The notes: generated by a model from the letters alone, not told the origin. A DNA stretch of 64,000 bases from Alphaproteobacteria bacterium (GCA_947465395.1 CANIAL010000006.1:1-64000); one strand, 5' to 3'; positions 1 to 9,809 are shown, counted from the first letter of the stretch. Program-made: numbers and translations.

Positions 1-1752
1 GTCACCAACCCGGCCAACACCTTCTTCGCCATCAAGCGCCTGATCGGCCGCAGCTACGACGATCCGGTCGTGTCCAAGGATCGCGGCATGGTCCCCTATG
101 AGATCGTCAAGGGCCCGAACGGCGACGCCTGGGTGCGTTCGCATGGCAAGGATTACAGCCCGCAGCAGATCTCCGCCTTCATCCTGCAGAAGATCAAGGA
201 AGACGCCGAGGCTCACCTTGGCGAAAAGATCGAGAAGGCGGTCATCACCGTCCCGGCCTATTTCAACGACGCCCAGCGTCAGGCCACCAAGGACGCCGGC
301 AAGATCGCGGGCCTCGAAGTCCTGCGCATCATAAACGAGCCGACCGCCGCCGCTCTCGCCTACGGGCTGGAGAAGAGCGAAGGCAAGAAGATCGCCGTCT
401 ACGACCTGGGCGGCGGCACCTTCGACGTCTCCGTGCTGGAAATCGGCGACGGCGTGTTCGAGGTGAAGTCCACCAATGGCGACACCTTCCTGGGCGGCGA
501 AGACTTTGACCAGCGCGTGGTCAATTTCCTGGCCGATGAATTCAAGAAGGAAAACGGCATTGACCTGCGCGCCGACCGCCTGGCGCTGCAGCGCCTGAAG
601 GACGCCGCCGAAAAGGCCAAGATCGAACTTTCGTCTGCCCAGCAGACCGAAGTGAACCTGCCCTTCATCACGGCGGATGCTTCGGGTCCCAAGCATCTGA
701 CCATCAAGATCACCCGCGCCAAGCTGGAAAGCCTGGTGGACGACCTGATCCAGAAGACCATCGGCCCGGTGAAGCAGGCGCTGAAGGATGCCGGTGTCTC
801 GGCCGGCCAGATTGACGAAGTCATCCTGGTGGGCGGCATGACCCGCATGCCCAAGGTGCAGGAAGCCGTGAAGGCGCTGTTCGGCAAGGAGCCGCACAAG
901 GGCGTCAACCCGGACGAAGTGGTCGCCATCGGCGCCGCCATTCAGGGCGGTGTGCTGAAGGGCGAAGTCAAGGACGTGCTGCTGCTGGACGTGACGCCCC
1001 TGTCGCTGGGCATCGAAACCCTGGGCGGTGTCTTCACGCGTCTGATCGACCGCAACACCACCATCCCCACCAAGAAGTCCAACATCTTCTCCACCGCCGA
1101 GGACAACCAGAACGCGGTCACCATCCGCGTCTTCCAGGGCGAGCGTGAAATGGCGGCGGACAACAAGATCCTGGGCCAGTTCGATTTGATGGGCATTCCG
1201 CCAGCACCGCGCGGCGTGCCGCAGGTGGAAGTGACCTTCGACATTGACGCCAACGGCATTGTCAGCGTCACCGCCAAGGACAAGGCCACCAACAAGGAAC
1301 AGCAGATCCGCATCCAGGCCAGCGGTGGCCTGACCGACGCCGACATCCAGAAGATGGTCAAGGAAGCCGAAGCCCATGCCGGCGAGGACAAGAAGCGCCG
1401 CGAATTGGTGGAAGCCAAGAACCAGGCCGACGGCATGATCCACCAGACCGAAAAGGCCATGGCGGACCATGGCGACAAGGTTGGCCCCGACGAGAAGACC
1501 GCCATCGAAGCGGCGTTGGCGTCCCTGAAGGATGCCGTGGGCGGCGATGATTCCGACGCCATCAAGGAAAAGACCAACACACTGGCGCAGGCGTCCATGA
1601 AGCTGGGCGAGGCCATGTACAAGGCCCAGCAGGGCGAAGCCGCCGCTGCCGACGCCGCCGCCGATGGCGCGAATGCTTCTGCGCCGCCGCATGACAATGT
1701 GGTGGATGCCGACTTCGAGGAAGTCGAAGACGACAAGAAGGGCGCAGCGTAA
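1..1752 (+). CDS. dnaK: Chaperone DnaK (Hsp70), 5' end outside window
   Basis: ATP-driven folding chaperone that works with DnaJ and GrpE in the cytosol. The frame is open from base 1 and begins [17 protein letters not shown], so the gene enters from the left. Against E. coli DnaK about 60 N-terminal residues, including the first phosphate loop, are missing; the GTG at 70 is not the real start. Visible landmarks are DLGGGTFD (about 403-426), [27 protein letters not shown], the start of the substrate-binding domain [11 protein letters not shown], the helical lid and the acidic tail [14 protein letters not shown]. dnaJ follows 133 bp downstream, the usual dnaK-dnaJ order, but a palindromic repeat lies between them. 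Identity is certain; the promoter is outside the window. Confidence 0.98.
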   Translation, partial: VTNPANTFFAIKRLIGRSYDDPVVSKDRGMVPYEIVKGPNGDAWVRSHGKDYSPQQISAFILQKIKEDAEAHLGEKIEKAVITVPAYFNDAQRQATKDAGKIAGLEVLRIINEPTAAALAYGLEKSEGKKIAVYDLGGGTFDVSVLEIGDGVFEVKSTNGDTFLGGEDFDQRVVNFLADEFKKENGIDLRADRLALQRLKDAAEKAKIELSSAQQTEVNLPFITADASGPKHLTIKITRAKLESLVDDLIQKTIGPVKQALKDAGVSAGQIDEVILVGGMTRMPKVQEAVKALFGKEPHKGVNPDEVVAIGAAIQGGVLKGEVKDVLLLDVTPLSLGIETLGGVFTRLIDRNTTIPTKKSNIFSTAEDNQNAVTIRVFQGEREMAADNKILGQFDLMGIPPAPRGVPQVEVTFDIDANGIVSVTAKDKATNKEQQIRIQASGGLTDADIQKMVKEAEAHAGEDKKRRELVEAKNQADGMIHQTEKAMADHGDKVGPDEKTAIEAALASLKDAVGGDDSDAIKEKTNTLAQASMKLGEAMYKAQQGEAAAADAAADGANASAPPHDNVVDADFEEVEDDKKGAA

Positions 1753-1767
1753 CGTAAACACCGGCTT

Positions 1768-1872
1768 CCTCCCCCGCATGGCGACAGCCATTGGCGGGGG
1801 AGGTGGCCGTAGCATCCCGCCGCCCATCTTCTATTCAAGAGGGCGGCGGAAAGATGCGAAGGCCGGAGGGGG
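1768..1872 (-). repeat. Family 1 palindromic intergenic repeat, copy 1 (dnaK-dnaJ gap)
   Basis: Read on the minus strand it begins CCCCCTCCGG and ends GGGGGAGG. The dnaK-proximal half is a near-perfect hairpin: CCTCCCCCGC pairs with GCGGGGGAGG, and ATGGC/GCCAT close a GACA loop. The other half pairs GCCGCCC with GGGCGGC and GCATC with GATGC. In RNA this would fold strongly between dnaK and dnaJ. There is no T-run, so it is not a standard terminator. Confidence 0.8.
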
Positions 1873-1885
1873 CGAAGGCTAAAAC

Positions 1886-3025
1886 ATGAAGCGGTGCTAT
1901 TACGAAATCCTGAAATGCGCCCGCACCGCGGATGGCGATACCGTCAAATCGTCCTTCCGCAAGCTGGCCATGGAATTGCACCCCGACAAGAATCCGGGCG
2001 ATGCCGCCGCCGAAGGTCGCTTCAAGGAAATCAACGAAGCCTATGACGTTCTGAAGGACCCGCAAAAGCGCGGCGCCTATGACCGTTTCGGCCATGCGGC
2101 CTTCGAAGGCGGCATGGGGGCCGCGGGCGCGCGCGCTGCGCATGGCTTTGATTTCGCCGGCAGCTTTTCAGATGTGTTCGAGGATTTCTTTGGCGACCTG
2201 ATGGGCGGCGGCCAGCGCCGCACGCGGCGCGGCAATCGCGGCGCGGACCTTCGCTACAATCTGGAAATATCCCTGGAAGAAGCCTTCACCGGCCGCAGCG
2301 CCGAGATCAAGGTGCCCAGCAGCGTGGCGTGCGAGACTTGCGCCGGCAGCGGCGCGGAAAAAGGCCACCAGCCCGAAACCTGTCCCACCTGCGCCGGTCA
2401 CGGCAAGGTGCGCGCCACGCAAGGCTTCTTCACGGTGGAGCGAAGCTGCCAGGCCTGCCGGGGCAGCGGCAAGATCATTCGCCATCCCTGCAAGACCTGC
2501 CGGGGCAGCGGCGCGGTGGAAAAGGATCGCGTGCTGAATGTGGACGTGCCGCATGGCGTGGAAGAAGGCACCCGCATCCGCGTTTCCGGCGAAGGCCAGG
2601 CGGGATTGAATGGCGGGCCGCCCGGCGATCTTTATATTTTCATTTCCGTCACCGACCATCCCATTTTCCAGCGCGACGGGCATGATTTGCATTGCCGCGC
2701 GCCGGTCAGCTTTGTCACCGCCGCCATGGGCGGCAGCATCGAAGTCCCCACCCTGGATGGCGGGCGCGCCCGCATCGCCATTCCCGAAGGGGCACAGTCG
2801 GGCCGCCAATTCCGCCTGCGCGGCAAGGGCATGTCGGTCTTGCGAACAAATCAGAAGGGCGACCTGTATGTGGAAGTGGCGGTGGAAACCCCGGTCCGCC
2901 TGTCCAAGCGCCAGAAAGAGCTTTTGCGCGAATTTGAAAGCGAAAGCGCCCATGGCACCCACCCGGAAGCCGAAAGCTTCCTGGCCCGGTTAAAAGAGTT
3001 TTGGAACGGCGACGGGAAGGCCTAA
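1886..3025 (+). CDS. dnaJ: Chaperone DnaJ (Hsp40)
   Basis: Co-chaperone that stimulates DnaK ATP hydrolysis and delivers substrates. The 379-residue protein has the full type I layout: J domain with the HPD triad at residues 32-34, a Gly/Phe-rich linker (about 72-115), four CxxCxGxG zinc motifs between about residues 149 and 210 ([32 protein letters not shown]), then the two beta-barrel C-terminal domains. The N-terminus [13 protein letters not shown] is slightly divergent from the common DYYE[IV]LGV pattern, with a Cys in place of the usual Gly, but the domain is otherwise canonical. It lies downstream of dnaK and is probably co-transcribed with it across the repeat. Confidence 0.97.
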   Translation: MKRCYYEILKCARTADGDTVKSSFRKLAMELHPDKNPGDAAAEGRFKEINEAYDVLKDPQKRGAYDRFGHAAFEGGMGAAGARAAHGFDFAGSFSDVFEDFFGDLMGGGQRRTRRGNRGADLRYNLEISLEEAFTGRSAEIKVPSSVACETCAGSGAEKGHQPETCPTCAGHGKVRATQGFFTVERSCQACRGSGKIIRHPCKTCRGSGAVEKDRVLNVDVPHGVEEGTRIRVSGEGQAGLNGGPPGDLYIFISVTDHPIFQRDGHDLHCRAPVSFVTAAMGGSIEVPTLDGGRARIAIPEGAQSGRQFRLRGKGMSVLRTNQKGDLYVEVAVETPVRLSKRQKELLREFESESAHGTHPEAESFLARLKEFWNGDGKA

Positions 3026-3089
3026 GCTGGGGCCACACCAGCCCGGGACCGCCGCCATTACCGCCAAAAGCGACACCATTGCCGACAAT

Positions 3090-3632
3090 TTGCGCTTTCT
3101 GCGGGCGCTGATCCAAAGGCCCAAGAATATCGGCGCGGTGTTCCCCTCTGGCCCGGCTTTGACACGCGCCATCGCCAGCCAGTTCGATCCCGAAATTCCA
3201 GGACCCATTCTGGAACTTGGCCCTGGCACCGGCGTGGTGACGGCGGCGCTGATCGAGCGGGGCTTTGCGCCCGAGCGCCTGACGGTGATCGAGTTTGATC
3301 CCGAATTCGCCGCCGGCATCCGGCGCCGCTTTCATGGCGTGCATGTGATCGAGGGCGACGCTTTTGACCTGGCGCGCACGCTTGGCGCGGAAGGCCCACG
3401 TTTCGCGGGCATCATCTCGGGTCTTCCCTTGCTCAACTTCCCGCTTTCCAAGCGAAACCTTTTGATCGAAGGCGCGATGGCGCGGCTGCAGCCGGGGGGA
3501 CCGCTGGTGCAATTCTCGTATGGGCTGGAGCCGCCGGTGCGCGCCTGTTCCAGGTTCAAGGTCGCGCGCGCCGCCACCGTCTGGGCCAATCTGCCGCCGG
3601 CGCGGATCTGGCTTTATTCCCCCGCACGCTGA
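3090..3632 (+). CDS. SAM-dependent methyltransferase, phospholipid N-methyltransferase (PmtA)-like
   Basis: Class I Rossmann methyltransferase with the SAM-binding loop ILELGPGTGVVT and the acidic VIEFDPEF strand. The opening (FLRALIQRPKNIGAVFPSG) and the SGLPLLNFP segment resemble the PmtA family, which methylates phosphatidylethanolamine toward phosphatidylcholine. Substrate is inferred, not shown. The start is unsettled: the TTG at 3090 gives 180 residues, but the frame stays open upstream with a second TTA/ATT-rich option, an ATT at 3057 (ITAKSDTIADN...), and no clear ribosome site for either. The stop overlaps the moeB start as TGATG, so translation is probably coupled, although the two functions are unrelated. 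Confidence 0.75.
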   Translation: MRFLRALIQRPKNIGAVFPSGPALTRAIASQFDPEIPGPILELGPGTGVVTAALIERGFAPERLTVIEFDPEFAAGIRRRFHGVHVIEGDAFDLARTLGAEGPRFAGIISGLPLLNFPLSKRNLLIEGAMARLQPGGPLVQFSYGLEPPVRACSRFKVARAATVWANLPPARIWLYSPAR

Positions 3633-4402
3633 TGCCGCTGAGCGACGATGATGTCGAACGCTATGCCCGCCACCTGGTCTTGCGGGAAATTGGCGGCACG
3701 GGGCAGGCGAAAATCCGCAATGCAAAAGTTCTGGTGATCGGCGCGGGTGGATTGGGCAGCCCGCTGGCGCTGTATCTGGCCGCCGCTGGTGTTGGCCGGT
3801 TGGGCCTGGTGGATGATGATGTGGTGGCGCTTTCCAATTTGCAGCGCCAGATTCTGTTTCAAACAGCTGATGTGGGCCGCAAAAAGACCGACGCCGCCAA
3901 GGATGCGCTCGCTGCGCTTAATGCCGGCGTGGCGGTGGATACCCATGCCGTGCGCCTTGATGCCTCCAACGCCGCTTCGCTGATCGGTGGTTACGACATC
4001 ATCGCGGACGGCTCGGACAATTTCGAAACCCGCTTCCTGGTGCATGACACCTGCTTCGCGCTGAAGAAGATATTGGTGTCGGCGGCGGTGACCGAGTTTG
4101 ACGGCCAGCTTGCCACATGGCGCGGGCATGAGGCGGGCAAGCCCTGTTACCGCTGTCTCTTCCCCGCACCGCCGCCGGGCGGGGTGGCGAACTGTTCGCA
4201 GACGGGCGTATTGGGCGCTGCGGCCGGCGTCATGGGCAGCCTGCAGGCGCTGGAGGTGCTGAAGGAAATCACCGGGGCGGGGGAAAGCCTGGCCGGGCGG
4301 CTTCTTATATATGACGCCCTGGCGGCCCGGTTTCGCACCATTTCCGTGCCCCCGGACCCCCAATGCCCCCTGTGTGCGGGCCACAAAAACCCTGCCGATT
4401 AA
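3632..4402 (+). CDS. moeB: MoeB/ThiF-family adenylyltransferase (molybdopterin synthase activator)
   Basis: E1-like enzyme that adenylates the C-terminal glycine of a MoaD-type sulfur carrier for molybdopterin synthesis. The 256-residue protein has the nucleotide loop GAGGLG (37-42), the NLQRQ arginine finger region, the DGSDN metal/ATP motif (126-130), the candidate active Cys188 in ANCSQTG, and a zinc site of CYRC (172-175) plus CPLC (245-248). There is no rhodanese domain, so it is the short form. A ThiF role cannot be excluded because no moaD, moaE or thiS neighbour is in view. It starts one base inside the upstream methyltransferase stop codon. Confidence 0.88.
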   Translation: MPLSDDDVERYARHLVLREIGGTGQAKIRNAKVLVIGAGGLGSPLALYLAAAGVGRLGLVDDDVVALSNLQRQILFQTADVGRKKTDAAKDALAALNAGVAVDTHAVRLDASNAASLIGGYDIIADGSDNFETRFLVHDTCFALKKILVSAAVTEFDGQLATWRGHEAGKPCYRCLFPAPPPGGVANCSQTGVLGAAAGVMGSLQALEVLKEITGAGESLAGRLLIYDALAARFRTISVPPDPQCPLCAGHKNPAD

Positions 4403-4438
4403 CCGGGTTTAAAGCCCCCAAAAGCCAGAATACGCGTC

Positions 4439-6157
4439 ATGGGGCGACAGGTTCATTACGAGGTTTTCCGCCGGGTCGGCGCCAAGGGTGGCTGGTCGCT
4501 GCACGAGGTCGCCACCACCCGCGAGGCCGCCATCACCATGGCGCAAGGGTTGATGGCCGAGGAAAAGGCCACCGGCGTCAAGGTGGTCAAGGAAACCTAT
4601 AACGACGACACCGGCGATTACCTGACCCTGAAGATTTTCGAGGAGGGCCACAACCAGATGAAGGTTGCGGCCAGCGCGGAAGACGCGCCGCATGCCCTGC
4701 CCTGTTTCAAGCCCGACGATCTTTATTCCTATCATGCGCGCAGCACCATCGCGCGGCTGCTGGGCGATTTCCTGTCGCGCAACAAGGTGACAGTGACCGA
4801 GCTGATCCATCGTGCGGACTTGCTGGAAAAGCTGGAAGCCACCGGCACCGTCTATCAGCACGCCATCCAGAAAGTGGCGGTGGCGCAGGCCGCGTCCACC
4901 ACCACGCCCGTGCAGCAGATCGTCAAGAGCCTGAACGAGCTGACCACCCAGGCTTTCCACCGCGTCTATCGCGACCAGCGCAAGGGCCTGTTCCCCGATC
5001 CCAAGCCCGAACAGTTCGGCCAACTGGCCGCCAGCCTGGCCGGGCAAGGCGATGGCCCTTACATCTTCAACGGCGCGCTGGCGCGTCATTTGAAAGACGC
5101 GTCCGGCTGGGACGCCAAAGTGATGAAGCTGCTGGCCGTGATGCACCAGGCGCCGAAGGATGGCGCGGCGCGCGATCTTGTGCTGGCGTCCGTGGATGCC
5201 ATCATGGCGGAATTGCTGGGCGGCGCCGCGGCCTTGCACGAACTGATGGGCAGGTCGGAGAATCTGGGCGCGTCGCTGACGCATCTGGTGGAATTGTTCC
5301 TGGGAAAAGTGCAGGACCAGCATCACCAGGGCCTCAGCGCCCTCAGCCAATGTTTCGCCGCCGATGAATTGCCCGAAGCCCGCACCGCCATCGCAGGCCG
5401 CATCGTGGCCGAATTCAAAAGCCCCAAGCGGCTGTGCCCGGATTCGCTGGTAGACGAATTGAAGACGCTGCGCCGCATTGCCAACCGGGTGGTGCTGGGC
5501 GTGGGCAAGCATATGAGCCATGACGACCTGGTGGCGGCGTTCACGCTGCGCTCAAAAAGGCTGGTGACCCAGGAATCGCTGGGCGCCTATATTGCCGACG
5601 CCGCCCCGGACGAGAAGATGGAACGCCTGCTGTTCGTGGAAGAAAACATCATCGGGGTCGAGAACAAGCGTCTTCTGGCCACTTTCATCAGCCCCATCAT
5701 CAATGCGGCGCCTTTCGACAATTTCTTCCAGAACCCCAAGGTGCCGGTGCTGCAGCGTTTGCAGCGGCTGGGCCAGTTGCAGCAACGCGCCCTGCGCGCC
5801 AGTTTCGTGGATGTGCAGCGCCAGGAAATCGCCACCCGCATGGACCGGCTGGCGCAGGATGTGGCAGCGCGCGGCAAGCTGTTCGAGGCGCTGGAGGCCA
5901 AGACCACCAACCATGTGGAAAAGGCCACCACCCTGCTGAAACTGACCATGGGCGGCTTTTTTACCGAAGGCGCACTGGCCGCCAAGGCCCGTGAAAAGAT
6001 CATTGGATATTTGGCCACGCCGGGGTTCCTGGCCGGTTACATGACAGTCGCGGGCAAGACCGGCGCGGAAACCGACGGCGCCATGGCCGGGCTGATGGCC
6101 GATCTGGGAAAAGCGGGCATCACCGCCGAGACGGGCCTGAAGTCCATAGCAGCTTAA
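4439..6157 (+). CDS. Large conserved-looking protein of unknown function
   Basis: 572 residues that I do not recognise. No signal peptide or membrane segment is apparent. The first 80 residues (GRQVHYEVFRRVGAKGGWSLHEVATTREAAITMA) look like a small alpha/beta unit with tyrosine- and valine-rich strands. The rest is a long, mostly helical body rich in Leu, Ala, Lys and Glu, with repeated helix-like stretches such as LVDELKTLRRIANRVVLGVGKHMSHDDL, seen in two parts, and a FISPIINAAPFDNFF hinge. Codon use matches the neighbours and there is no break in the frame, so it is a real, maintained gene. It follows moeB by 36 bp and may be in the same transcript. Confidence 0.85.
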   Translation: MGRQVHYEVFRRVGAKGGWSLHEVATTREAAITMAQGLMAEEKATGVKVVKETYNDDTGDYLTLKIFEEGHNQMKVAASAEDAPHALPCFKPDDLYSYHARSTIARLLGDFLSRNKVTVTELIHRADLLEKLEATGTVYQHAIQKVAVAQAASTTTPVQQIVKSLNELTTQAFHRVYRDQRKGLFPDPKPEQFGQLAASLAGQGDGPYIFNGALARHLKDASGWDAKVMKLLAVMHQAPKDGAARDLVLASVDAIMAELLGGAAALHELMGRSENLGASLTHLVELFLGKVQDQHHQGLSALSQCFAADELPEARTAIAGRIVAEFKSPKRLCPDSLVDELKTLRRIANRVVLGVGKHMSHDDLVAAFTLRSKRLVTQESLGAYIADAAPDEKMERLLFVEENIIGVENKRLLATFISPIINAAPFDNFFQNPKVPVLQRLQRLGQLQQRALRASFVDVQRQEIATRMDRLAQDVAARGKLFEALEAKTTNHVEKATTLLKLTMGGFFTEGALAAKAREKIIGYLATPGFLAGYMTVAGKTGAETDGAMAGLMADLGKAGITAETGLKSIAA

Positions 6158-6162
6158 TTTTT

Positions 6163-6290
6163 CCCCCTCCGGCTTTCGCAGCTTTGCTCGGATGTCCACT
6201 GGACATCCTTCGCGCTGCTACAGCCACCTCCCCCGCCAGCGGGCCCATGGCGCGAAGCGCCAAAAGTAAGTTAGGCCCGCGCAGGGGAGG
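6163..6290 (+). repeat. Family 1 palindromic intergenic repeat, copy 2
   Basis: Longest copy, running from CCCCCTCCGG to GGGGAGG. It contains a perfect 8-bp hairpin, GGATGTCC-ACT-GGACATCC, and a longer right arm than other copies, with an extra segment containing GGCGCGAAGCGCC. It fills the gap between the unknown 572-residue gene and the convergent acetyltransferase gene, where a terminator would be expected. Confidence 0.78.
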
Positions 6291-6291
6291 G

Positions 6292-6771
6292 CTACAGCGC
6301 CTTTTCCCACGTCTGGCCGATCAGGTCCTTGCCGAAACTGTGATGCGCTTCTTCCTTTATCAGCGTGAAGCCTGCCGCCTCATAGATGCGGCGCGCGGAT
6401 ACCAGCACGTCATTGGTCCATAGGGTCAGGCGGCTATAGCCCGCATCGCGCGAAAACCGGATGGCGGTGTCCACCAGCAAGCGGCCCAGGCCATGCCCGC
6501 GCGCGGCGGCTTCCACATGCAGCATGCGCAGCTTGGCCGTGGCGTGATCGGCGCGGACCACGAAAACCGCGCCCACCGGTTCGCCGTTCATTTCCGCGAT
6601 CCAGCAGCGTTCGCCGGGACCGGGCTTGAACTTGCCCACGATCTCGCAGACCAGGGTTTCATATTCGCCGTTCCAGCCATATTCATCGGCATACAGCACG
6701 CTCTGGCGGGAAATCACCCAGCCCAAATCGCCGGGCCTTGGTTCGCGGAGCAGGATTCCCGGCGGCGTCAT
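6292..6771 (-). CDS. GNAT-family N-acetyltransferase
   Basis: 159-residue single GNAT domain. The acetyl-CoA pyrophosphate loop is RGHGLGRL (91-98) after the strand AKLRMLHVEAAAR, and the C-terminal YEAAGF motif is present. The sequence resembles the acetyltransferase half of MarR-GNAT fusion proteins (W-x-G-EYE near residue 33), but there is no regulatory domain here. The substrate is unknown. Its ATG directly abuts the polA stop codon, so it is likely the last gene of a polA transcript. Confidence 0.88.
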   Translation of the reverse strand: MTPPGILLREPRPGDLGWVISRQSVLYADEYGWNGEYETLVCEIVGKFKPGPGERCWIAEMNGEPVGAVFVVRADHATAKLRMLHVEAAARGHGLGRLLVDTAIRFSRDAGYSRLTLWTNDVLVSARRIYEAAGFTLIKEEAHHSFGKDLIGQTWEKAL

Positions 6772-9633
6772 TTAATGGGCAGCGTCCCAGTTGTCGGCGG
6801 CGCGGGCTTCAACCACCAGCGGCACCGAGATTTCGACGGCAGGCAGCGCCGCCTTTTCCATGATGGAGGACACAAGTTTGCAGGTGGCGGCAGCTTCCGC
6901 ATCCGGCGCTTCGAAAATCAGTTCGTCATGCACCTGCAGCAGCATGCGTGCGGCCAGCTTTTTTTCCGCCAGCGCGCCCGGCAGCCGCACCATGGCCCGG
7001 CGGATGACATCGGCGGCGGCCCCCTGGATGGGGGCGTTGATGGCGGCACGTTCCGCGCCTGCGCGGAAGCCCGGCACCTTGGCGTTGATTTCGCGGATAT
7101 GGATGCGCCGCCCGAACAATGTCTCCACATAGCCATGGGTGCGGGCGAATTGCTTGGTCTCTTCCATGTAATCGCGGATGCCGGGGAAGCGGGTGAAGTA
7201 TTTCTTGATGTAATCACTGGCTTCGCGCTGGTCGATGCCAAGCTGGTTCGCCAACCCGAAACCGGAAATGCCATAGACAATGCCGAAATTGATGGCCTTG
7301 GCCCGGCGGCGGATCTCGGCGGGCATGTCTTTCACCGGCACGCCGAAAATCTCGGACGCCGTCATGGCGTGAATGTCGAGATTTTCCGCGAAGGCCTTTT
7401 TCAATTCCGGAATGTCGGCGATATGCGCCAGCAGGCGCAGTTCGATCTGGCTGTAATCGGCGCTGATCAATTTATGACCCTTCACCGCCACGAAAGCCTG
7501 GCGGATGCGACGGCCTTCTTCGGTGCGAACGGGAATATTCTGCAAATTGGGATCGGTGGAAGCCAGCCGCCCGGTGGAGGTGGAAGCCATGGCATAAGAC
7601 GTATGCACCCGGCCCGTCTTGGGGTTCACATGTCCGGGCAGCGCGTCCGTGTATGTACCGCGAAGCTTCGCCAAACCCCGCCATTCCAGCACTTTCTTGG
7701 CGATGGCATGGCCCGCGGCGGCGACTTCTTCCAGCACATCCACATCGGTGGACCAGGCGCCGGTCTTGGTCTTGCGGCCCCCTTCCATGCCCATCTTGCC
7801 GAAGAGAATATCGCCCAGCTGCTTGGGCGAACCGATGTTGAAATTCTCGCCCGCCAGGGCGTGAATCTCGGTTTCCAGGCCGCCCTGCTTCTTGCCGAAA
7901 TCATTGGACAGACGGCGCAGCATGTCGGGATCAATGCTGACCCCCGCCCCTTCCATGTCGGCCAGCACCATCACCAACGGCCGTTCAAGGGTTTCATAAA
8001 CCGCCAACTTGCCCATTTGCGCCAGGCGCGGCTTCAGCAGCATGTGCAGGCGAAGGGTTACATCCGCGTCCTCCGCGGAATATTTGGTGGCTTCGGCCAC
8101 CGGCACGCAATCAAAGCCGATTTTGTCCTTGCCCTTGCCGGTTACCTCCGAGAACGTAATGGGCGTGTGCGACAGATGCAGTTCGGACAATTCGTCCATG
8201 CCATGGCCGTGCAGGCCGCCTTCCAGCACATAGGAAATCAGCATCGTGTCGTCTATCGGGTTCAGCCGGATGCCGCGCTGGAGAAATATCGCCGCGTCAT
8301 ATTTCAGGTTCTGGCCAACCTTCAGCACGGCATCATCTTCCAGCAGCGGCTTCAGCCGCGCCAGCACGTCAGCCTCGCCCATCTGGATGATGGCTTCATG
8401 CCCGTCCAGTTGCAGGCCGTCGCCCTTGCGATGGCCGCAGGGAATGTAACAGGCAACGCCCGGCGCCACCGCCAGCGATACGCCGCACAGACCCGCCTGT
8501 TGCGGGTCCAGCGAGGTGGTTTCGGTGTCAACGCAAACCGTGCCTTTTTCGCGGGCGCGGGCAATCCAGTTATCCAGTTCGGCCAGGGTGGTGACGGTGG
8601 CATAATCGGAATGCTTGATGGGCGCACGGATGGCTGCGTCATCAACTGGTGCAACATCGGCAACGGGCGCATCGCCGTCCGACAGCAGCGGCTTTTGCGC
8701 TTGCGACGACAATTCCGGCGCGGCGGAAATGCCGTCCACATCGCTCATCTCGAAATGCGCGGCGACGCGCTTGACGATGCTGGTGAACTCCATCGCTTTC
8801 AGGAAACCGATCAGTTCCTTGGGATCGGGGTCATGGACGGCGAATTCGTCCATCTGTTCCTTCAGCTTCACCTTTGTGTCCAGGGTCACAAGACGCTTGG
8901 AAATGCGGGCATTTTCCGCATTCTCGATCAGGGTCTCGCGGCGCTTGTTCTGCTTGATCTCGCCGGCGCGGGCCAGAAGCGTTTCCACATCGCCATATTG
9001 CAGGATCAGTTCGGCGGCGGTCTTTATGCCGATGCCGCGCACGCCCGGCACGTTATCCGAGGAATCGCCGGCCAGGGCCTGCACTTCCACCACCTTGTCG
9101 GGCGGCACGCCGAACTTCTCCATCACCTCGGCGCTTCTGATGCGCCGGTTCTTCATGGTGTCCAGCAGCTCGATCTTGCCGTCCACCACCAGCTGCATCA
9201 AATCCTTGTCAGACGAGATGATGGTGACACGCGCCCCTGCCTTGCTGGCGTCACAGGCATAGGTGGCGATCAGATCGTCGGCCTCGAACCCCTTCATCTC
9301 CACGCAGGAGATGCCGAAGGCGCGGGTGGCGTCACGCACCAGCGGGAATTGCGGGATCAGGTCTTCGGGCGTGGGCGGGCGGTGCGCCTTGTATTCTTTA
9401 TATATGTCGTTGCGGAAGGTCTTTTCGCCCGCGTCGAATATCACCGCCAGATGCGTGGGCGCATCCGTCTTCATGTCTTCCAGCAGCTTCCACAGCATGT
9501 TGCAGTAGCCGGAGACTGCGCCGGTGGGCAGGCCGTCGGATTTGCGGGTCAGCGGCGGCAGGGCGTGATAGGCCCGGAAGAGATAGCCGGACCCGTCAAT
9601 CAGATAGAGGTGATCGCCCTTCTTCAGGGTCAA
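6772..9633 (-). CDS. polA: DNA polymerase I
   Basis: Repair and Okazaki-fragment-processing polymerase of 953 residues with all three domains. The 5'-3' flap nuclease domain is N-terminal (LYLIDGSGYLFRAYHAL, SSDKDLMQLV, GVRGIGIKTA). The 3'-5' proofreading domain is intact: VDTET near residue 367, NLKYD and YSAEDAD all retain their metal-binding acids. The polymerase domain has motif A DYSQIELR (about 726), motif B RRRAKAINFGIVYG (about 778) and motif C QVHDELIFE (about 901). Its start codon overlaps the stop of the upstream zinc-finger gene as ATGA. A very long open frame lies on the opposite strand but is a GC-composition artefact. Confidence 0.98.
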   Translation of the reverse strand: MTLKKGDHLYLIDGSGYLFRAYHALPPLTRKSDGLPTGAVSGYCNMLWKLLEDMKTDAPTHLAVIFDAGEKTFRNDIYKEYKAHRPPTPEDLIPQFPLVRDATRAFGISCVEMKGFEADDLIATYACDASKAGARVTIISSDKDLMQLVVDGKIELLDTMKNRRIRSAEVMEKFGVPPDKVVEVQALAGDSSDNVPGVRGIGIKTAAELILQYGDVETLLARAGEIKQNKRRETLIENAENARISKRLVTLDTKVKLKEQMDEFAVHDPDPKELIGFLKAMEFTSIVKRVAAHFEMSDVDGISAAPELSSQAQKPLLSDGDAPVADVAPVDDAAIRAPIKHSDYATVTTLAELDNWIARAREKGTVCVDTETTSLDPQQAGLCGVSLAVAPGVACYIPCGHRKGDGLQLDGHEAIIQMGEADVLARLKPLLEDDAVLKVGQNLKYDAAIFLQRGIRLNPIDDTMLISYVLEGGLHGHGMDELSELHLSHTPITFSEVTGKGKDKIGFDCVPVAEATKYSAEDADVTLRLHMLLKPRLAQMGKLAVYETLERPLVMVLADMEGAGVSIDPDMLRRLSNDFGKKQGGLETEIHALAGENFNIGSPKQLGDILFGKMGMEGGRKTKTGAWSTDVDVLEEVAAAGHAIAKKVLEWRGLAKLRGTYTDALPGHVNPKTGRVHTSYAMASTSTGRLASTDPNLQNIPVRTEEGRRIRQAFVAVKGHKLISADYSQIELRLLAHIADIPELKKAFAENLDIHAMTASEIFGVPVKDMPAEIRRRAKAINFGIVYGISGFGLANQLGIDQREASDYIKKYFTRFPGIRDYMEETKQFARTHGYVETLFGRRIHIREINAKVPGFRAGAERAAINAPIQGAAADVIRRAMVRLPGALAEKKLAARMLLQVHDELIFEAPDAEAAATCKLVSSIMEKAALPAVEISVPLVVEARAADNWDAAH

Positions 9634-9809
9634 TGCGCGTGCCCGGCGCCGTCACGCAGCACAAAGCGGCGGTCGCAATAGGGACATTCCACCGCGCTTT
9701 CGTCGCCCATTTCCAGAAAGACGCGGGGGTGGCCAAGCGCGCCGCCGATACCGTCGCAACTGACCCGGCTTGTGTCCACTTCAATGATTTCGGGGGCTTC
9801 CACGGCCAT
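9630..9809 (-). CDS. Small zinc-finger protein, zf-CHCC family
   Basis: 59-residue protein with the CHCC zinc ligands Cys18, His27, Cys42 and Cys45 (SCDG...GHPRVFL...ECPYCDRRF). The fold is that of the C-terminal part of the complex I accessory subunit NDUFS6, and in alphaproteobacteria a role with complex I is plausible but not shown here. The ATG at 9809 is chosen because an AAGAG ribosome-site-like stretch precedes it; a longer frame upstream runs into the divergent promoter region. The stop overlaps the polA start (ATGA), indicating translational coupling. Confidence 0.85.
   Translation of the reverse strand: MAVEAPEIIEVDTSRVSCDGIGGALGHPRVFLEMGDESAVECPYCDRRFVLRDGAGHAH

Noticed and set aside
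6493..9681. Open frame of about 1060 codons on the plus strand opposite polA
   Set aside because: His/Gly/Gln-rich translation with no domain, exactly antisense to an intact polA; long antisense frames are common at this GC content and also occur opposite pnp, infB and nusA.
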